A DNA stretch of 40,979 nt, from positions 1 to 40,979 of IMG/VR virus record IMGVR_UViG_3300027969_000189; one strand, 5' to 3'. Origin of the DNA: a virus. Below are positions 28,299 to 37,812 of the stretch, one piece after another; the first letter of the stretch is position 1, and every line of letters starts with the position of its first letter. The translations under genes were made by a program, and so were the position numbers. The notes below the pieces were generated by a model. The model did no database searches. It was not told the origin of the DNA and saw nothing but the letters and a program-made list of their open reading frames with translations.

Positions 28299-28444
28299 TA
28301 TGTATTCTCCGCTGGTAATGGTTCATTCCCGTCAGCCACCCATTTTAGGTAGGCTTGGTAGTCTGTGTTGGCTTCGTCAAATGGAATAAATGCGTTATCG
28401 CTTGTACGAATAACACCATTGTTTCGGTCTGTTAATTTATACAT
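28298..28444 (-). CDS. 48-aa protein resembling the N-terminal module of fibre-assembly proteins
   Basis: ATG at 28444, TAA at 28300-28298. The peptide MYKLTDRNNGVIRTSDNAFIP followed by DEANTDYQAYLKWVADGNEPLPAE is the small domain usually fused to the front of fibre-assembly proteins, here encoded separately and in coupled order (fibre tip then assembly gene). It would be missed by length-filtered calling. Confidence 0.6.
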   Translation of the reverse strand: MYKLTDRNNGVIRTSDNAFIPFDEANTDYQAYLKWVADGNEPLPAENT

Positions 28445-28447
28445 ATC

Positions 28448-29596
28448 TTATAACTCCGCAGAAGCTGAAAAGTGATACAAAACCGCATAACTATTAACAG
28501 TTATTGATGCACCGCTGGCATTGTATATGTTGAAATTATTTGTAGTCGCAGCCGCCAATCCACCTGAACCTGATGTTAAATCAACCCCTGACCAGCCATT
28601 ACTTACTACTCCTGTGGTGCTACTTGTGTAGCTATAAATGGTTGTTGTTGGTGCGGCTCTTTTAGTGACTTTAAATGCAACTGAACTAAGACTTTGCGAT
28701 GTTGAGCCACCACCACCACCAACATAACTTGTTGAACCTAAACCACTAATAACAGTTGAAGCAGTATTATTTGTTGGTACTTTTACACCTTCATAGCTTG
28801 TCTCATAATAGCGTTGTGCTAATTGCAATTCGGTAGTGTATTGACGATACTCAAATCCAGTAGCACTACTTCCTACTTCTAGTTGAACACCAGTAATGTA
28901 GAAAGTTGCTCCGTTTGTTCCTACTACGGATGTTGCACCAGTAGGGGCAAGATAAAGTGAAGATGACCAAGTATTTGCCGTTCCTGAAACAGTAGAACCA
29001 GCACCTAAAGAAAAGAATACTTGCATCCCTGCCGAATTATCTGTGTACCAAGTTGAGCCAACTGTCGGTGCAGGGACTGTTACTGAAATTGAAGTCCAAG
29101 TGTTTGCAGATGAAACTGTGTAGCTAAATGGATAAAATTGATTATTTGCACCATTCCAAACAGTACCGCCAAAAGTTCCAGTTAGGCTTGTGTAAACTTG
29201 AAACGACAAAGTTACTGTTTTTCCGCTTGAAGTTCCCCATCCTAAATCAGCAATGTTGTAACCTTCAATAATTTGCTTGATGCCAAAATATTCACTAGCA
29301 CCTACTGTGTAAGCTGAAGATGATGTTACTTTTAGGCTATTAACAAACCCTGCTGGGGCAGTAGATACTTGTTGGACTGTAAATTTAGATGCCTGTGAAC
29401 CATAGCTTGTCCATCTATCTAAACAATATGTAAAAGACCCTGTGCCGTTACTAACACTAGCACCAGCATTTCTTTGGTCAATTACCATCGCACCATTGAT
29501 AATGCGATTCTTCATAATAGAAGCGTTACCAGCACCTAATACACCACCAGCCGTACTTGTAGTTATTACATCAGCGTTTACTGAACCATAAGGCAT
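28448..29596 (-). CDS. Tail fibre protein with NGAMVIDQRNAG beta module
   Basis: 382 aa, rich in Ser/Thr/Gly. N-terminal NASIMKNRIINGAMVIDQRNAGAS is a signature of fibre or carbohydrate-binding modules in many aquatic phages; later AFYITGVQLEVGSSATGFEYRQYTTELQLAQRYYET, shortened here to GVQLEVGSSATGFEYR, belongs to the same module. ATG overlaps the TAA of the S74-domain gene. It likely forms the distal receptor-binding part. Confidence 0.7.
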   Translation of the reverse strand: MPYGSVNADVITTSTAGGVLGAGNASIMKNRIINGAMVIDQRNAGASVSNGTGSFTYCLDRWTSYGSQASKFTVQQVSTAPAGFVNSLKVTSSSAYTVGASEYFGIKQIIEGYNIADLGWGTSSGKTVTLSFQVYTSLTGTFGGTVWNGANNQFYPFSYTVSSANTWTSISVTVPAPTVGSTWYTDNSAGMQVFFSLGAGSTVSGTANTWSSSLYLAPTGATSVVGTNGATFYITGVQLEVGSSATGFEYRQYTTELQLAQRYYETSYEGVKVPTNNTASTVISGLGSTSYVGGGGGSTSQSLSSVAFKVTKRAAPTTTIYSYTSSTTGVVSNGWSGVDLTSGSGGLAAATTNNFNIYNASGASITVNSYAVLYHFSASAEL

Positions 29597-30540
29597 TATG
29601 CTACTCCTTTAAGTGCTTGGATTTCTAATGCTTGTGCATCTACTTTAGCGTTTAGTTCTTGAATAGCGGCAGTTAATGTAGCTACTAGGAATGAAGTATC
29701 AATACCTTGATATTCAGGCACTTCTTTTGTGCCAATTACATTACCTTCTTCATCCATTTCATTTACAGTTTTTACCGCATCTTTTTCACCAGTAACGGCA
29801 TCAGGTACTACGGCTTGCAATTCATGGGCAATAAAACCCTGTGAACTTTCACCATTAGATTTCCATTTATAAGTAACTGGTTTAAGTGCTGAAACAGTAG
29901 CTAATGCACCTGTCATTGGTGCTACATCTTCTTTTAGACGATAGTCAGAAGTTACATTGTATGAAGTTGTAGTTCCGTTAGTTGTAATAGAACCAACAGG
30001 AGTAGCGGCTGTGTAATGGAAAAGAATTAATTGTCTAGCAGTATTATCTACTCTTACAAGGACTGCACCACCATCAGATGCTCTGTCATTCCAAGCGGAT
30101 ACTGCCCATGCCAAACTTGCACTTGATGTTTTAGATGATAAAACTTGGTCACCTGACCAGCCACCAGTTTGTGTTGTATTAACTAAAACATTACCATCCG
30201 AAGTAATACGCATCCGTTCTGCATTGTTAGTGCCTAATGCCAAAGGATTTGTATTTGCAGTAAATAAATTAGTAGCAGTAGATGTACCTTGCAAGTAAGC
30301 CTGACCTGTACCGCCAGCCATTACACCAAGAATACTATCTGTTGTTCCATTTACTGCTAATACATTACGATTAGAAGAAGTAAATGCAGGGCTTGAAGTG
30401 CCTACACCAACATTCTGTGCAGTTGTAATAGTTACCGCAGTAGTAGGGGTAGAGCCTGACTGAAGTTGCAGGATGCCAGTAGTATCGGCTGATATTGCCG
30501 CACCGCTTGTAGCGTTTCCTGCGTTAAGGGTAGTTGCCAT
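29596..30540 (-). CDS. Tail fibre with C-terminal peptidase S74 chaperone domain
   Basis: 314 aa. N-terminal two thirds are fibre-like beta repeats (LNAGNATSGAAISADTTG, RMRITSDGNVLVNTTQ). The last 120 residues are the intramolecular chaperone of the S74 family: SDYRLKEDV with Ser198 and Lys203 as the self-cleavage dyad, then YKWKSNGESSQGFIAHELQAVVPDAV. The chaperone trimerises the fibre and cuts itself off at Ser198. Confidence 0.85.
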   Translation of the reverse strand: MATTLNAGNATSGAAISADTTGILQLQSGSTPTTAVTITTAQNVGVGTSSPAFTSSNRNVLAVNGTTDSILGVMAGGTGQAYLQGTSTATNLFTANTNPLALGTNNAERMRITSDGNVLVNTTQTGGWSGDQVLSSKTSSASLAWAVSAWNDRASDGGAVLVRVDNTARQLILFHYTAATPVGSITTNGTTTSYNVTSDYRLKEDVAPMTGALATVSALKPVTYKWKSNGESSQGFIAHELQAVVPDAVTGEKDAVKTVNEMDEEGNVIGTKEVPEYQGIDTSFLVATLTAAIQELNAKVDAQALEIQALKGVA

Positions 30541-30565
30541 TATTTATCCTTTAATTTCGTCTATT

Positions 30566-31141
30566 TTACAAGATTACCCAGCGACTTGTGCTAGAAACTG
30601 TAACTGTAACACCTGAGTTAATAGTGATTTCTCCTACACTTTCTGCTGATTTAGACGCAGGAATTGTGTAGTTTGTAGTAACTACTCTTGAATTTTCAAC
30701 AAAGACTGTATCGCCACCACCGCCAGTAGCGCCACCACCTAATTGACCCCATGCGCCATTGGCATAACCTTCAAACTGGTTAGTAGTGGTGTTATAACGC
30801 ATTTCACCATCTACGGGTACGGCAGGGCGTTGAGCAGTTGTACCTTTAGGAATGAGCATAAACTCATTACCGCCAAAGGTAGGGTTTACAAAAGCGGCTA
30901 GGAATTGGGTGTAATTAACAGCATCGCCAGTAGTTGTTCCAGCCGCAAGATTAACAATCTTGTTGCTGTTCATGTCCAAATTACCAGTTGCAGGGGTTTG
31001 ACCGTCAGATGCTAATGAATTAGTTAATGCAGTTGCAATATCTGTCAGCGTGTTATTAGCCCAAGTAGAGCTAATAGTTGTGCCTGTAACTACGGGATTA
31101 CCCGCAGGAAGGTTATAAGTACCGCTACCGTTTCTACTCAT
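30566..31141 (-). CDS. Short tail-fibre protein with SRWVIL tip module
   Basis: 191 aa. NGSGTYNLPAGNPVVTGTTISSTWANNTLTDIATALTNSL is a familiar phage fibre/collar N-terminal part, shown here by GTTISSTWANNTLTDIA. The end INSGVTVTVSSTSRWVIL matches the C-terminal tip of the 748-aa protein at 7918-10164 (about 40 residues, similar pattern). ATG overlaps the upstream stop by 8 bases (ATGAGTAG). Likely part of the distal fibre or an adaptor. Confidence 0.7.
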   Translation of the reverse strand: MSRNGSGTYNLPAGNPVVTGTTISSTWANNTLTDIATALTNSLASDGQTPATGNLDMNSNKIVNLAAGTTTGDAVNYTQFLAAFVNPTFGGNEFMLIPKGTTAQRPAVPVDGEMRYNTTTNQFEGYANGAWGQLGGGATGGGGDTVFVENSRVVTTNYTIPASKSAESVGEITINSGVTVTVSSTSRWVIL

Positions 31142-32627
31142 TTTGTTTTCCTTTAGATTTCTTAGGAGATTTTGAACCAGCCCTCATAACCGCAGCAAGT
31201 TTGTTTAACTCATTTTGTTTCATTTTTGTAGATGCCATTCTTGAGCCTATTGCTCCAGCAGTAGCAGCAAGACCTAATGGTGCGCTTGCAGCAGTAGCTA
31301 AAATAGATGGAATAGACGAAACAGCGCTAGTTGGAGCAAATCTACCAAACTGGCTTAATATGTTTTGAACTGTTCCGCCTTTAGCAGCTTGAACAATGGC
31401 TGCTTGTTCATCTGGGGTAAACAAACGCATTTTCTTAGGGTCTTTAGCTAAAGCACGGAGTTGATTGGTTAATGACTTTTCTATACCCATGCCAGCTTTG
31501 TCAATTTCTGCTCTTTCTGCCATGTTGGTAAATACTTCAGATTTACGCAATCTACTATAGGTGTCTCTAGCTTGTTGCCAAGTTTTAGCGCCTTCAGCAG
31601 ACCCAGAAGAAATAGCTTCAATAGGAGCATTAACAACAAAATCATCAAACTTGTCTTTAAGAACAGTTGCAAGCATTTTTTCTTTAGGATTTTTGCTGCC
31701 TTGTCCATTGGCAATAAATTCTCTTAAAGATTGCAATTCCAACATATCTTTAGGTTTTTTAGTATTTGTAAGTTCTTGAAGTGCAACTTTAATATCAGGA
31801 TGAAGTTTAGGGTGATAACCAAGTTCTCTTAAATCAGCGCCAATTTTGCCCATTTCTGCACCAAACACATCAGGTTTAAAGGCTGTTCCAGAGGCTTTAG
31901 TTGCAGCATATAGTTTAGTTGCATCAGCAGCTAAATTTTCAGCAGTAGGAGCAGAAGCAAGTATGCCTTTAGGAGCAAAATCTGTAGTTCTTAGCGCATT
32001 AGCCATGCTATTAACTACTGGCTTAGTGCTTTCCATAGTAGTTCTAAGAGCTTCTTGTACAAAAGGTTTTGCAACTCCAGCAGCTTGAGTAAAAGATGGT
32101 ATTTCACCAATTCCACCTCTGCCAAATTTACCAATATAAGGAGGTAATTTAGAGGCCTCTAAAACATCGCCAATGTTTTCTAAAACATTAACTGAAGCAG
32201 GTGAACTAGGTACAAATTGAGTTTTTCTTCTAGCTTGTCTATAGTATTCATTTTGAGCTTCTGGGCTAGGCATTTGACCTTGCATAGCACCTTCTATAGC
32301 ACTTCTACCAGCGCCATATAGCATAGAAACAGGTTGTGAAACCATGCCACTAGCAATAGTAGCTGGTACTTCATACACAGCTTTAACCTTGTCCATCATG
32401 GATGTTGTAGGTTCAGGCTGATTTATTGTTGGTCTTGCATATTGACCAACTACAGAAGGCACATCACCAGTTACATAATTAGACTGATTTGATGGTACTA
32501 AAGTAGTTGGAGGGGGTGCTTTTGTAGGTGATGGCAGCTTTTGTAATGCAGACTCCATCGCTTCCTTTGACATTCCGTCAGGAAACTCTACAGGACCTAC
32601 TCCGACAATATCAACCGTTATAGTCAT
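31134..32627 (-). CDS. Internal virion / DNA-ejection protein (497 aa)
   Basis: Begins MTITVDIVGVGPVEFPDGMS, an N-terminal tag with KEAMESALQKLPSP that recurs in large phage ejection proteins. The middle is helical and Ala/Lys-rich. The end contains a Gly/Ala-rich hydrophobic stretch ILATAASAPLGLAATAGAIG and a basic tail KSPKKSKGKQNE. That arrangement suggests a protein delivered into the host membrane during DNA entry. Its start overlaps the upstream gene (32627). Confidence 0.55.
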   Translation of the reverse strand: MTITVDIVGVGPVEFPDGMSKEAMESALQKLPSPTKAPPPTTLVPSNQSNYVTGDVPSVVGQYARPTINQPEPTTSMMDKVKAVYEVPATIASGMVSQPVSMLYGAGRSAIEGAMQGQMPSPEAQNEYYRQARRKTQFVPSSPASVNVLENIGDVLEASKLPPYIGKFGRGGIGEIPSFTQAAGVAKPFVQEALRTTMESTKPVVNSMANALRTTDFAPKGILASAPTAENLAADATKLYAATKASGTAFKPDVFGAEMGKIGADLRELGYHPKLHPDIKVALQELTNTKKPKDMLELQSLREFIANGQGSKNPKEKMLATVLKDKFDDFVVNAPIEAISSGSAEGAKTWQQARDTYSRLRKSEVFTNMAERAEIDKAGMGIEKSLTNQLRALAKDPKKMRLFTPDEQAAIVQAAKGGTVQNILSQFGRFAPTSAVSSIPSILATAASAPLGLAATAGAIGSRMASTKMKQNELNKLAAVMRAGSKSPKKSKGKQNE

Positions 32628-34126
32628 TATTGATTTACCCAGCTATTTGTTTGAGGATTCCAGCGTAAAGAAGGTTTATTTGCAGGGTTTGTGTATTCTT
32701 TAGAAACACCAGCTTTGTTTTTAGCCAATTCCATGCCACGCTGTAAATTTTCTTGAAATTCTCTAGCGTACTTAATAAAGTCTTTTTCGTTTTGTGCTTT
32801 ATTAAGTTTAAGTAAAGCATCAGTAGCTTTTTGACCTTCAATTTCGGTAATTTGACCTCCACCTTTAAGTCTTGTAAAAGCATCCAAAAACGCTTGACCT
32901 TTAATTGCTTGATAAAGAGGGTCAAAAGAAGCTGTCTCAGTACCTTCTATAAATCTTAATCCAGGGAACATTGTTGCACCAACATAGTTTTCAAATCCAC
33001 CATGAGGTTTTACACCTTCTACATATTTTTTAGTAACAGGGTCATACTTTTGATAAACAATTTCGCCTTTATCATTTAAACGAGCATCACCAATCATTTG
33101 GTCAATAGTTTTAATTGCGTTATTAGCCTGCTCCATAGCTCCTGGCAATGCTTTTAAATCAGCTTGACGCTGTTTTTCACTTTCAGTAAAAATAGCTTGA
33201 TTAGCTTCACCTTGTTGTTTTGGAGACATACGAGGTGCGTTCATAGCACTTACAGGTACAGCATTGCCAGTAGCAGAAATAACTTGATTACCAGTTTGAT
33301 TTGACATAGGTGCTGCGGCTGGTCTATTGGGCACAGGTGCTGCGGTAGGTGTAACTTGAGCAGGTGTTTGACTAGGAACGACAGGAACTTGTTGTGCTGG
33401 CGCACCTTGAACAGGTCTACCAGTTTGAACAGGCGCACCAGGAGGTTGCATACCTGTGTCGTATTGGAATCTCATTCCTTCCAATGCTGTGTAAGCTGGT
33501 TTTGTGCCACCCTCAATAAATGTATCTTTAGGGTTTGGAGAATTGTAATTTACCCAACCATGTCTGACGCTACCATCAGCCATAGGCATTTCTGCTTTTT
33601 CCCATTTAGGGCCTTCAGTCATGCGTTTAATACCCATTTGACGAAGAATTGGGCTGTATGAGCTTGCAGCAAACAAATTGGCTTGTTCGGCATTGCCAGG
33701 TACAGCAGCTTGGGCAGGTACAGCTTCTTTGAAAGCGGTAGGTTTAAGCATATCGCTTGTGTATGGCCCTGCCAATTCAGTAGTTTTTTCTGGTTGAGCG
33801 GCAACAGCCTCAGTACCTTTAAGAATCTGGTTATATTTTCCAATATCAGCAATTTCTTGAGTGCGTAATCTTTGAGCTAATTTATTTTGTTCAGCATCAG
33901 CTTTACTACCAACATATTGCGATGCGGCAATGTTAGCCATAGGCAAAATGTTTTGGAAAAAAGATGTAGGAACATATCTACCACTAACCATCTGGCCTTG
34001 TGGCTGTTGCGTACCTTGTTGCAACAACATTTGTGCCATTTGTTGTTGGCGATTTAATTGTTGTTGTTGGGCATAATCCTCTGGCGACATAGTGCCAGCT
34101 TGTCCAAAGTTATATTCATTTGCCAT
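32627..34126 (-). CDS. Gln-rich virion/ejection protein (499 aa)
   Basis: Starts with a very Gln-rich segment (QQQLNRQQQMAQMLLQQGTQQ), continues with a Pro/Val/Gln-rich linker and a helical end including KGQAFLDAFTRLKGGGQITEIEGQKATDAL. The latter is commonly seen in phage proteins annotated as internal or DNA-transfer proteins. It sits in a run of such genes before the GNAT protein. Function inferred from composition and position. Confidence 0.5.
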   Translation of the reverse strand: MANEYNFGQAGTMSPEDYAQQQQLNRQQQMAQMLLQQGTQQPQGQMVSGRYVPTSFFQNILPMANIAASQYVGSKADAEQNKLAQRLRTQEIADIGKYNQILKGTEAVAAQPEKTTELAGPYTSDMLKPTAFKEAVPAQAAVPGNAEQANLFAASSYSPILRQMGIKRMTEGPKWEKAEMPMADGSVRHGWVNYNSPNPKDTFIEGGTKPAYTALEGMRFQYDTGMQPPGAPVQTGRPVQGAPAQQVPVVPSQTPAQVTPTAAPVPNRPAAAPMSNQTGNQVISATGNAVPVSAMNAPRMSPKQQGEANQAIFTESEKQRQADLKALPGAMEQANNAIKTIDQMIGDARLNDKGEIVYQKYDPVTKKYVEGVKPHGGFENYVGATMFPGLRFIEGTETASFDPLYQAIKGQAFLDAFTRLKGGGQITEIEGQKATDALLKLNKAQNEKDFIKYAREFQENLQRGMELAKNKAGVSKEYTNPANKPSLRWNPQTNSWVNQ

Positions 34127-34127
34127 A

Positions 34128-34466
34128 TTAGACTCCGTTTGCCATCATGTTACTCATTTCACCAGAGGACATATTGTTATAAGCATTACCATTTCCATAA
34201 GTAGGGTCAGGTATTACTTTTCCAAACGAATTAGTTGTTTCACCTAATCCTGGCTGTTTTTTCTGACCACGCAAAGCCATTGCCATAGCCATTGGATTCA
34301 TTCCACCTTGTTGCTGAGTTTGACCAGCTTGCTGTACTAATTGATTTTGTTGTGCAAGCGCAGCATTTTGATTTTGTTGTTGCTGTGCAATATTTTGAAA
34401 AACAGGGCTTAAACCTTGGTCTTGTTGAGCAAAATATGGATTTACAGTAGTAAAGTAATCGTTCAT
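34128..34466 (-). CDS. Gln/Asn-rich 112-aa protein
   Basis: A low-complexity, Gln-rich protein (QQQQNQNAALAQQNQLVQQAG) with a short MNDYFTTVNPYFAQQDQG start and an Asn/Gly/Met-rich end. It overlaps the neighbouring gene by 4 bases. Similar small Gln-rich proteins occur in the ejection modules of podoviruses; role unknown. Confidence 0.5.
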   Translation of the reverse strand: MNDYFTTVNPYFAQQDQGLSPVFQNIAQQQQNQNAALAQQNQLVQQAGQTQQQGGMNPMAMAMALRGQKKQPGLGETTNSFGKVIPDPTYGNGNAYNNMSSGEMSNMMANGV

Positions 34467-34765
34467 AATCTTCTAATCAAAGGTAGTTTTTCAAAAAACA
34501 CATACAAGTGTCGCAAATTTCCTGTGTTAATAACATCTGATTCAGAAGGATAAAACTCAACTGCATCACAATCAGCAAAACCACAATCGTTTTTAATCTG
34601 TTGTAATTCATCCCAAGTAATACCATCTAAACCATCTTTTCTTTCTATATCTAATCTAACTGCTTTACCATCTTGAAACGCATAAACTTTAAATTCATCT
34701 GATTCCCATATTGCAATACTGGGTTCGTAAAAGTAAGAGTTTATTTTTTCATCTGTTAATTGCAT
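34463..34765 (-). CDS. 100-aa acidic protein (DUF7694-like)
   Basis: Contains KAVRLDIERKDGLDGITWDEL, then FADCDAVEFYPSESDVIN and NLRHLYVFF. The order WDELQxIK, AVEFYPxExDVIN and RHLYV resembles a small domain (DUF7694-like, from memory) in phages and bacteria, unknown function. Coupled to both neighbours by 4-base or 1-base overlaps. Confidence 0.55.
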   Translation of the reverse strand: MQLTDEKINSYFYEPSIAIWESDEFKVYAFQDGKAVRLDIERKDGLDGITWDELQQIKNDCGFADCDAVEFYPSESDVINTGNLRHLYVFFEKLPLIRRL

Positions 34766-35601
34766 TAAAACGCCATCATTGCTGCGCCACCCAAGCCCAT
34801 AAGACCACTATTCAAATTCTGTTGTGCTGCTTGTTTGGCATTAAAATCACCCATCTGAGCGTTATAACCCATTTGTGTTGCACCTAAAATATCAGCACCA
34901 CCTGTTGTTGCTTGTTGTGCAGAGTTTACAAAAGTAGGATTTTGAACTTGTGAACCACTACGCAACGCACTTAAAGTATTAAGTGGCATATTGTATTTAG
35001 TCATCTCTTGGTTAAATGCTTGCTGATTAGCCTGCGAACCAACACCAAAACCTTGAGTAGTAGCGCCCAACAATAAATCGTTTTCTTTCATTCCTTGTTG
35101 ACGCATGGCGTTTTCGTATGCCTTAGTGCCTGGTACAACACCTTGATTGGCTAACTGAGCTTGCATAGACTCACGACCTTGCTCAATTTGAGGAGCAAGG
35201 CGTTGCATATAGGCTTCTTGGTAACTTTGCCCAGGATTCATGCCTGTAGATGGCAAATTAGGGTTAAATGCTTGACCCATTGTGTCTTGCACTCGACCTA
35301 AAGCTGAATTAATTGTGCTGCCAAGACCTAAAGAAGTTTGATTTTGGTTATTTAAAAGTTGTTGACCTACATCAGAAAGGCTTGTAGTTGCAGTCCAAGT
35401 AGGATTGCCATATGGGTCTGTACCAGATTGTGTGTAATCTAAGTTGCCATAAGGTGTAACTTGATTTACACGATTGGCGGCAGTAGCTACTCTAGCCGCA
35501 TCAAGATTGCCTTGTGCAGTTTCTTGCGCTGCCGCCCTATAATCGGGAGCTGCTGGCGCACTTGGCGCTGGGCCTAACCCTAGAAATCCACCACCACCCA
35601 T
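34765..35601 (-). CDS. Virion/ejection protein with hydrophobic glycine-rich ends (278 aa)
   Basis: N-terminal MGGGGFLGLGPAPSAPAAPDYRAA and C-terminal LNSGLMGLGGAAMMAF are Gly-rich and membrane-seeking, enclosing a Gln/Asn-rich helical middle (MQRLAPQIEQGRESMQAQLANQGVVPGTKAYENA, shortened to QLANQGVVPGTKAYENAM). This type recurs in podovirus-like phages as a DNA-ejection or internal protein. It follows the GNAT gene with only a one-base gap. Confidence 0.6.
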   Translation of the reverse strand: MGGGGFLGLGPAPSAPAAPDYRAAAQETAQGNLDAARVATAANRVNQVTPYGNLDYTQSGTDPYGNPTWTATTSLSDVGQQLLNNQNQTSLGLGSTINSALGRVQDTMGQAFNPNLPSTGMNPGQSYQEAYMQRLAPQIEQGRESMQAQLANQGVVPGTKAYENAMRQQGMKENDLLLGATTQGFGVGSQANQQAFNQEMTKYNMPLNTLSALRSGSQVQNPTFVNSAQQATTGGADILGATQMGYNAQMGDFNAKQAAQQNLNSGLMGLGGAAMMAF

Positions 35602-35602
35602 G

Positions 35603-36046
35603 TCATTCTCCTCTTGCTGTTCTTAAAGGGCATTTGATGTCGAGCCAACGACAATCTTCACGCCTCATAGCCATAATCACTAAATCTCCATCCATATGAG
35701 CATCAGGGATTTCGGCTATCACTTTAAAACCAAGGTGTCGGTTCAATCTAAGGGCATCTTCATTACTGCCACATATTTGCCCAATTATAACGCTAACTCC
35801 TAGTTTATTAAAGGGATAATCGAAAGCCGCCCACAACAAATCTCGATTCATCCAATTTACTTCACCTACTGCCGCAATGTGCATTTGACACGCTTTTGGC
35901 ATAAAACTGCAATATCCTACTACAGCTACTAAATTACCGTCTATTTCTTGCCCTATACATACTGTTTCTGTAGGCAATGGGTAATTCATCATTCTTACTA
36001 GCCAATCACCCATATACTGCTGATTTTTAGTAGTAACTTGCCTCAA
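35603..36046 (-). CDS. GNAT-fold virion-associated protein, complete (right copy)
   Basis: 147 aa. VCIGQEIDGNLVAVVGYCSFMP, SVIIGQICGSNEDALRLNRHLGF and a C-terminal DGDLVIMAMRREDC show the GNAT-like beta-alpha arrangement and the RxLGF acetyltransferase motif. In T7-like phages a related protein (gp13) is an internal virion protein, which fits its place between tail and ejection genes. The start is TTG at 36046-36044, overlapping the stop of the hub gene in a TTGA junction. Catalysis is uncertain. Confidence 0.65.
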   Translation of the reverse strand: MRQVTTKNQQYMGDWLVRMMNYPLPTETVCIGQEIDGNLVAVVGYCSFMPKACQMHIAAVGEVNWMNRDLLWAAFDYPFNKLGVSVIIGQICGSNEDALRLNRHLGFKVIAEIPDAHMDGDLVIMAMRREDCRWLDIKCPLRTARGE

Positions 36047-37812
36047 ATTACCCCACCTCTTTCCATTACATAGTCAGTTGAAGCCCAATGCAATTCAATG
36101 CCTTGTGATGCCACATTGATGTTGACTGAGCCACTAAACCCTAATCCTGTGACGCCTTGCCAAATTTTAGTAGTAGTAAGACCACCACCCCAATTTGCAC
36201 CATCCCATTTAGAAGAATCCCAAATACCAGTATTAACAATATTTGGGTTAAATGCTATTTGATTAGTAAGTGGCTGTGTGTCAAAATCTACGCTAATACC
36301 ACATAAAACAGTTGGCAAACCGTTATCTGTCTGTAGGATAGGGCGTACTAAAGTAAATCGTTTTGTTTGTCCTGGTGAATCAAAATAAGAGTAGGCTTGC
36401 TGTGCAGTTGCAACAATGTTACTACCAGCATCTGCATTAGTGTCGTAAAACTTACCTACAAAACCATTGCCACCAAAGTGCATATCTGAATCACCGCTTA
36501 CTTCCCAACAATAAGCCTCAATACCTGTAAATCTGGCCCATGACTTAGTAATAGTGTGCATTACATACTGCTCCATACCATTATTGGTAGGAATAGATAA
36601 AATAAGCATATTTTCAGAAGCATAATAATTAATTTGCCATCCGTCTAAAGCATAAAAGTTAGTAGCTGCTTGACTTACAGCAAAATAAATCTTATCTGTA
36701 AGATTAATTCTAGGGTCTAAACGGCTAGATTGCAACGCAGAAGCTAATGGCACAAGTCCATCTTGAGTTAAAAGCAATAAATCGCCCGCCCATTTAAAAA
36801 AGCAGCGTCTATTAAATGTTTGTCCTAATTGCCATACGCCTTTAAGAAGCCAAGTTTCTGCCACATTGGGGTCTGTACCGTTATAAACAATGACTTCGCC
36901 CATAGAAGTTACAAATACTGCATAGTCATCAGCGCCTTGTCCAGCATCTAATGTCCATGTACCCATAGCTTGTAAATAACCAGCATTGCGAGCAATTCCG
37001 CCAAAATAAAGCGGCAAAGCAGCACCACCAATAGAGTCTACTGGCAAATACCAGCAAGTCATACTGTCTTTTTCTGTGAAATACAGTCTGTTTTTAAACA
37101 AATTGACATTAATAAATTTACTTGAATCAACGCCAGTAATACCGATAGTAGTGTATGTTCCTACTACAGTAGCATTGGCAGCAGGCGCAGTAGCCATTGT
37201 GTAAGTAAAAGTTGTTGCACCAGTTACTGTAATTACATAAGTACCGTTATAGTTTGCTTCAGTAGCACCAGAAATAGTAACTCTGTTTTTTGAAATTAAA
37301 CCATGAGCAACAGCAGTAGTTACAGTAGCAGTTAAATTACCTGCGCCACCTCTTGTAATTGTTGTTATTGTTTGTGCGGTTGTTGTTGTGGCAATTTTAA
37401 ACCAGCGTGTGCCATCAAATACAAGGGTAGGGTCAGAACCATTACAAGCTACTAAAAAGTGTCCTGCTTGATTTGTAAGGTTTACATGCTGAAATTTGTC
37501 GCTAGTTAAACCTGTAAAATACTCTACAGCCGTACTTGGCTTAGAGTCATAAATCTTAGTGCCAGCAGCAGCAAATAGTTTATATCCTGAATTCTCTGTG
37601 TAATTCATTAAAGACTTTACTTTTCCAGCAATGCCAGTAGAAGCCTTTGTATAGCCTTTTCTTAAAGTGACATCAGTAGGAGTAGGAAAGAAATTGATTA
37701 ACTGCACCGCATCTAGCGGTTGCATATTAGCCAATGAATCCCTAGCGTTCCAACCTCCTATGGGCGATGCCATAGAGGTAGTAGTTGCCCTACGCTGCTG
37801 TGGGGTTGTCAT
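36043..37812 (-). CDS. Tail hub / DNA-stabilisation-type protein, right copy
   Basis: 589 aa, counterpart of 303-2078 with two residues fewer and many substitutions, especially in the inserted Thr/Gly module and in the middle. Conserved blocks include GGWNARDSLANM, TLRKGYTK, RRCFFKW, LLLLTQDGLVPLASALQSS and LVRPILQTDNGLPTVLC. The pattern of conserved framework and variable module suggests a receptor-facing or strain-variable surface. Confidence 0.7.
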   Translation of the reverse strand: MTTPQQRRATTTSMASPIGGWNARDSLANMQPLDAVQLINFFPTPTDVTLRKGYTKASTGIAGKVKSLMNYTENSGYKLFAAAGTKIYDSKPSTAVEYFTGLTSDKFQHVNLTNQAGHFLVACNGSDPTLVFDGTRWFKIATTTTAQTITTITRGGAGNLTATVTTAVAHGLISKNRVTISGATEANYNGTYVITVTGATTFTYTMATAPAANATVVGTYTTIGITGVDSSKFINVNLFKNRLYFTEKDSMTCWYLPVDSIGGAALPLYFGGIARNAGYLQAMGTWTLDAGQGADDYAVFVTSMGEVIVYNGTDPNVAETWLLKGVWQLGQTFNRRCFFKWAGDLLLLTQDGLVPLASALQSSRLDPRINLTDKIYFAVSQAATNFYALDGWQINYYASENMLILSIPTNNGMEQYVMHTITKSWARFTGIEAYCWEVSGDSDMHFGGNGFVGKFYDTNADAGSNIVATAQQAYSYFDSPGQTKRFTLVRPILQTDNGLPTVLCGISVDFDTQPLTNQIAFNPNIVNTGIWDSSKWDGANWGGGLTTTKIWQGVTGLGFSGSVNINVASQGIELHWASTDYVMERGGVI

